The notes beneath the pieces are model-generated. The model ran no database searches, was not told the origin of the DNA, and saw only the letters and a program-made list of their open reading frames with translations. Positions 5,660 through 7,246 of a DNA stretch of 7,246 nucleotides are shown piece by piece (the first letter of the stretch is position 1; each line of letters starts with the position of its first letter). Source of the DNA: Thermoanaerobaculales bacterium (GTDB lineage Bacteria > Acidobacteriota > Thermoanaerobaculia > Thermoanaerobaculales > Sulfomarinibacteraceae); the NCBI GenBank assembly GCA_025456385.1, contig JALOKS010000130.1, positions 1 through 7,246 of the forward strand. The letters run 5' to 3'. Position numbers and translations under genes: made by a program.

Positions 5660-6769
5660 ATGTTTTCGACGCGGGCGATCTTCTGTCGTGCCGTCCTCGC
5701 CGCCCTTCCGGCGGCGCTCGCCGCGGCGACTGCGGCGGCCTCCGCCGCGGAGCCCTGCTGTCTCACCAACTTCCGCTTCGCCGGCGGCTGCGTGGTTGTG
5801 CCGGGTGAGTCCGAGACCTGCCAAGGCGTTCTCGACTACCTCAACCGGTTCGACACCGTGGGCAGGAGCTACTGCGGCAGCACCACCGTCCGCGGCGGCT
5901 GGACGCTCACGCAGTGCGGCGACTCGCTGAACGCCCGGCCGCAGACCCTCGAGCCCGGGCCCGCGCAGCCGGCCCGGCCTGCCCAGCGACAGATCCAGAC
6001 CATCCGCCCGGTGGAACCGCAGGCGCCGCTCCAGGCGCAGGACGCGACCCTGATGCGGGTTTCGGCGCCGCTGAAGGTGCGCTTCGACGAGGGCGTCGAC
6101 CCAGGCCGCCAGCGCGCCGGCGACACCGTGACCGGCACCCTGCTGGCCGACCTGGTGTCGGGTGACACCGTGATCGCGCCCGCCGGCAGCAAGGTCCAGG
6201 CGCAGCTCGTGCCGGCGAGCTTCTGGACCGAGGGCGCGGGCGGCTCCCTCGCGCTCCAGGCCACCGGGATCGAGGTCGACGGACACCTGGTTCCGGTCAG
6301 CGCCAGCGCGGCAGCACCGGCCTCCGGCGCCACCGCCGAGCTGAGCTTCACCAGCGCCCCGCCGGCGGCCACCCAGGTCTCGAGCACGATGGCCGCGACC
6401 CCGGGGCGCTGGATGGAGCTCTTCAACGGCAGGGACGCCGAGGGCCTGGCCGCCATGTACGCCGAGGACGCCGTCATGCTGCCGCCGAACGAGCCGGCGA
6501 TCTTCGGGCGCGACGCGATCCGCGCGGGCTTCCGCGAGACCTTCGGCAGCCTGGACCTCAAGGCCGAGATCGAGGCCCTCGAGGTCGTGGTCGACGGCGA
6601 CCTCGCCTACGTCGCCGGGCGGTACCGGATGTGGACAGGCGACGGGATCCTCGTCGACCGCGGGAAGTACGTGGAGATCTGGCGCGCGATCGACGGCCAG
6701 TGGCTGATCCACCGCGACATTCACAACAGCAGTCTGCCTCCGGCCGGGGCCGCCAGCGACGCTGACTGA
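5660..6769 (+). CDS. Secreted three-part protein: Cys-rich N-terminal domain, uncharacterised beta domain, C-terminal SnoaL/DUF4440-like domain
   Basis: Predicted 369 aa. A signal peptide (residues 1 to about 30, ending ASAAE) precedes a compact Cys-rich segment (31-87) with C33, C34, C44, C54, C72 and C86. Six cysteines in an exported protein suggest up to three disulfides. A Pro/Gln/Ala linker (92-127) leads to a beta-rich middle region (about 132-232) with RAGDTVTGTL and DTVIAPAGSKV. This resembles the beta domain seen in VirB10/TrbI-like and other envelope proteins, but I do not assign a family. A second Ala/Ser/Pro linker leads to about 248-358, which reads as an NTF2-like fold of the SnoaL/DUF4440 (SgcJ/EcaC) type: WMELFNGRDAEGLAAMY, AEDAVMLPP, FGRDAIRAGF and the closing VEIWRAIDGQWLIHRDIHN. 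Such domains are often small-ligand-binding or catalytic accessory modules. The ATG at 5660 fits the Shine-Dalgarno and the signal peptide. The gene has its own likely promoter and a terminator after it. Function is unknown. Confidence 0.82.
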   Translation: MFSTRAIFCRAVLAALPAALAAATAAASAAEPCCLTNFRFAGGCVVVPGESETCQGVLDYLNRFDTVGRSYCGSTTVRGGWTLTQCGDSLNARPQTLEPGPAQPARPAQRQIQTIRPVEPQAPLQAQDATLMRVSAPLKVRFDEGVDPGRQRAGDTVTGTLLADLVSGDTVIAPAGSKVQAQLVPASFWTEGAGGSLALQATGIEVDGHLVPVSASAAAPASGATAELSFTSAPPAATQVSSTMAATPGRWMELFNGRDAEGLAAMYAEDAVMLPPNEPAIFGRDAIRAGFRETFGSLDLKAEIEALEVVVDGDLAYVAGRYRMWTGDGILVDRGKYVEIWRAIDGQWLIHRDIHNSSLPPAGAASDAD

Positions 6770-6792
6770 CGGCGCACTCGTGCCTCACCGCC

Positions 6793-6820
6793 GGGGCCCG
6801 CGGGCCCCTTCTCGTCGTTT
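6793..6820 (+). terminator. Probable intrinsic terminator after the secreted protein gene
   Basis: A perfect 16-bp palindrome, GGGGCCCGCGGGCCCC (6793-6808), could fold as a 6-bp G/C stem with a CGCG loop. It is followed by TTCTCGTCGTTT (6809-6820), which has 7 T in 12, in DNA that is otherwise poor in T. It starts 24 nt after the stop codon at 6769. The T tract is interrupted, so termination strength is uncertain. Confidence 0.55.
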
Positions 6821-6869
6821 AAACGTTCGGCTCATCCGGAATTGCATGGGATTGAGGCCTCGGATGCGA

Positions 6870-6905
6870 CCCGTGCCCGTTTCCGTTTCCGTCTCCGTCT
6901 CCGTG
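6870..6905. repeat. Degenerate hexanucleotide tandem repeat (YCCGTN, six units)
   Basis: Six consecutive 6-nt units read CCCGTG, CCCGTT, TCCGTT, TCCGTC, TCCGTC and TCCGTG, all sharing CCGT at fixed positions. On the minus strand the same tract reads as ACGG-containing units. Likely a slippage-prone microsatellite; no role is evident. Confidence 0.8.
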
Positions 6906-7028
6906 CCCGGATGCCGGGCCAGCGACCGTAGCAGATGGCAGTGGCAGCTGCAGGATCAGAAGGCAGCGGGCCGTGGCAGTGGACCGTGCCTGTGCCCCGG
7001 ATGCAGGGCGTGTGGGCTGCTGCATGGC

Positions 7029-7169
7029 CACCTCCGGGTCGTTCCCTCGGGTCGCTAGCTGGCGAGGCGTCCGGCGTCCAGGGCGAGCCGGCCTGCGGCC
7101 GGTCGCTGCGCGACCCTTGACTCCGGACGCCTCGCCAGCTCCAGGAAAGCTGTGAACGACCCGGAGGTG
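7029..7169. repeat. 141-nt nested inverted repeat overlapping the ribosome binding site of the next gene
   Basis: The outer arms are perfect over 16 nt: CACCTCCGGGTCGTTC (7029-7044) against its complement at 7154-7169. The inner arms match at 20 of 21 positions (7057-7077 against 7120-7140), with the core AGCTGGCGAGGCGTCCGG at 7057-7074. The 42-nt centre (7078-7119) contains two further overlapping hairpins: CCGGCC-TGC-GGCCGG (7088-7102) and GGTCGC-TGC-GCGACC (7101-7115). The two side intervals are 12 and 13 nt and do not pair well. The right outer arm includes most of the Shine-Dalgarno of the 7173 gene. It may be a REP/MITE-like mobile palindrome or a cis-acting RNA structure. Confidence 0.85.
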
Positions 7170-7172
7170 ACC

Positions 7173-7246
7173 ATGCCCGACGCCCGTCCGACTCCCGACC
7201 TCGTTGCCCACTCGAAGGCCCTCGAGGCCGCAGGCACCGCCATCAG
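7173..7246 (+). CDS. Start of an unidentified gene, cut by the window edge
   Basis: The ATG at 7173 is preceded by GGAGGTGA (7163-7170), a near-perfect Shine-Dalgarno; GGAGG ends 5 nt before the start. Twenty-four codons are visible, beginning MPDARPTPDLVAHSKALEAAG, with G/C-ending codons as in the neighbouring genes. The segment is hydrophilic and then helix-prone, and it is not a signal peptide. Too little is present to name a family. Its ribosome site lies inside the outer arm of the long inverted repeat just upstream, which could limit its translation if the RNA folds. Confidence 0.6.
   Translation, partial: MPDARPTPDLVAHSKALEAAGTAI

Larger units (their letters stand above)
6770..7172. 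other. Non-coding intergenic stretch with repeats
   Basis: About 400 nt with no convincing gene on either strand; open frames here are short, out of step with the usual codon pattern, and cross the repeats. In order it holds the probable terminator (6793-6820), the palindrome CGTTTAAACG (6816-6825), an unusually A/T-containing patch to about 6850, the hexanucleotide tandem repeat (6870-6905), a 6-bp hairpin GCCCGG-ATG-CCGGGC (6905-6919), a GGCAGTGG-rich patch, and the long nested inverted repeat (7029-7169). No clear promoter for the gene at 7173 was recognised. Confidence 0.7.

Noticed and set aside
5567..6724. A 385-codon minus-strand frame opposite the secreted protein gene.
   Set aside because: It is the antisense shadow of a gene with signal peptide, Shine-Dalgarno and an NTF2-like domain; its own composition is repetitive.
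7029..7169. CRISPR array or insertion sequence.
   Set aside because: There are no direct repeats with spacers and no transposase frame; the structure is one nested inverted repeat.
6819..7211. A minus-strand frame containing an HGDGDGNGNGHG segment that looks like a calcium-binding Gly/Asp repeat.
   Set aside because: The segment is just the hexanucleotide repeat in translation, and the frame runs through the long inverted repeat and into the 7173 gene.

Overview
The window is GC-rich DNA (roughly 70 percent GC by eye) with strong G/C bias at third codon positions. It comes from a Gram-negative-type bacterium: it encodes an RND-type periplasmic adaptor, a lipobox lipoprotein and a periplasmic zinc-binding protein. 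The style resembles Acidobacteriota or deltaproteobacterial lineages, but no marker gene fixes the phylum, so this placement is a weak inference.

Left part. The 5' portion of an HlyD/RND adaptor gene runs leftward off the edge (1-549, minus strand). It is divergent from a POT/PTR2-type proton-coupled transporter (659-2023, plus). After a 60-nt gap comes a 232-residue lipoprotein (2084-2782) built from seven T-V-N-G rungs spaced 18-19 residues apart, probably a small beta-helix.

Central part. A compact cluster on the plus strand is preceded by a TTGACA-containing promoter region. It holds an 89-residue ribbon-helix-helix protein with a C-terminal Cys/His zinc-ribbon-like tail (2858-3127), then znuA (3139-4008), znuC (4010-4756) and znuB (4756-5622). 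Gaps are 11, 1 and -1 nt, so the four genes almost certainly form one operon. ZnuA captures zinc in the periplasm, ZnuB is the membrane channel and ZnuC the ATPase. The leading RHH/zinc-ribbon protein is the most interesting item here: by position and composition it is a candidate zinc-responsive autoregulator of the operon, in a slot where a Fur-family Zur would be expected. That role is inference.

Right part. A perfect TATAAT overlaps the znuB stop codon and is followed by an 18-bp perfect palindrome and a Shine-Dalgarno sequence. These lead into a 369-residue secreted protein (5660-6769) with a Cys-rich N-terminal domain, an uncharacterised middle beta domain and a C-terminal SnoaL/DUF4440-like domain. 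A probable terminator follows. The 6770-7172 stretch has no convincing gene. It carries a degenerate hexanucleotide tandem repeat and a 141-nt nested inverted repeat whose outer right arm contains the ribosome binding site of a gene that starts at 7173 and leaves the window.
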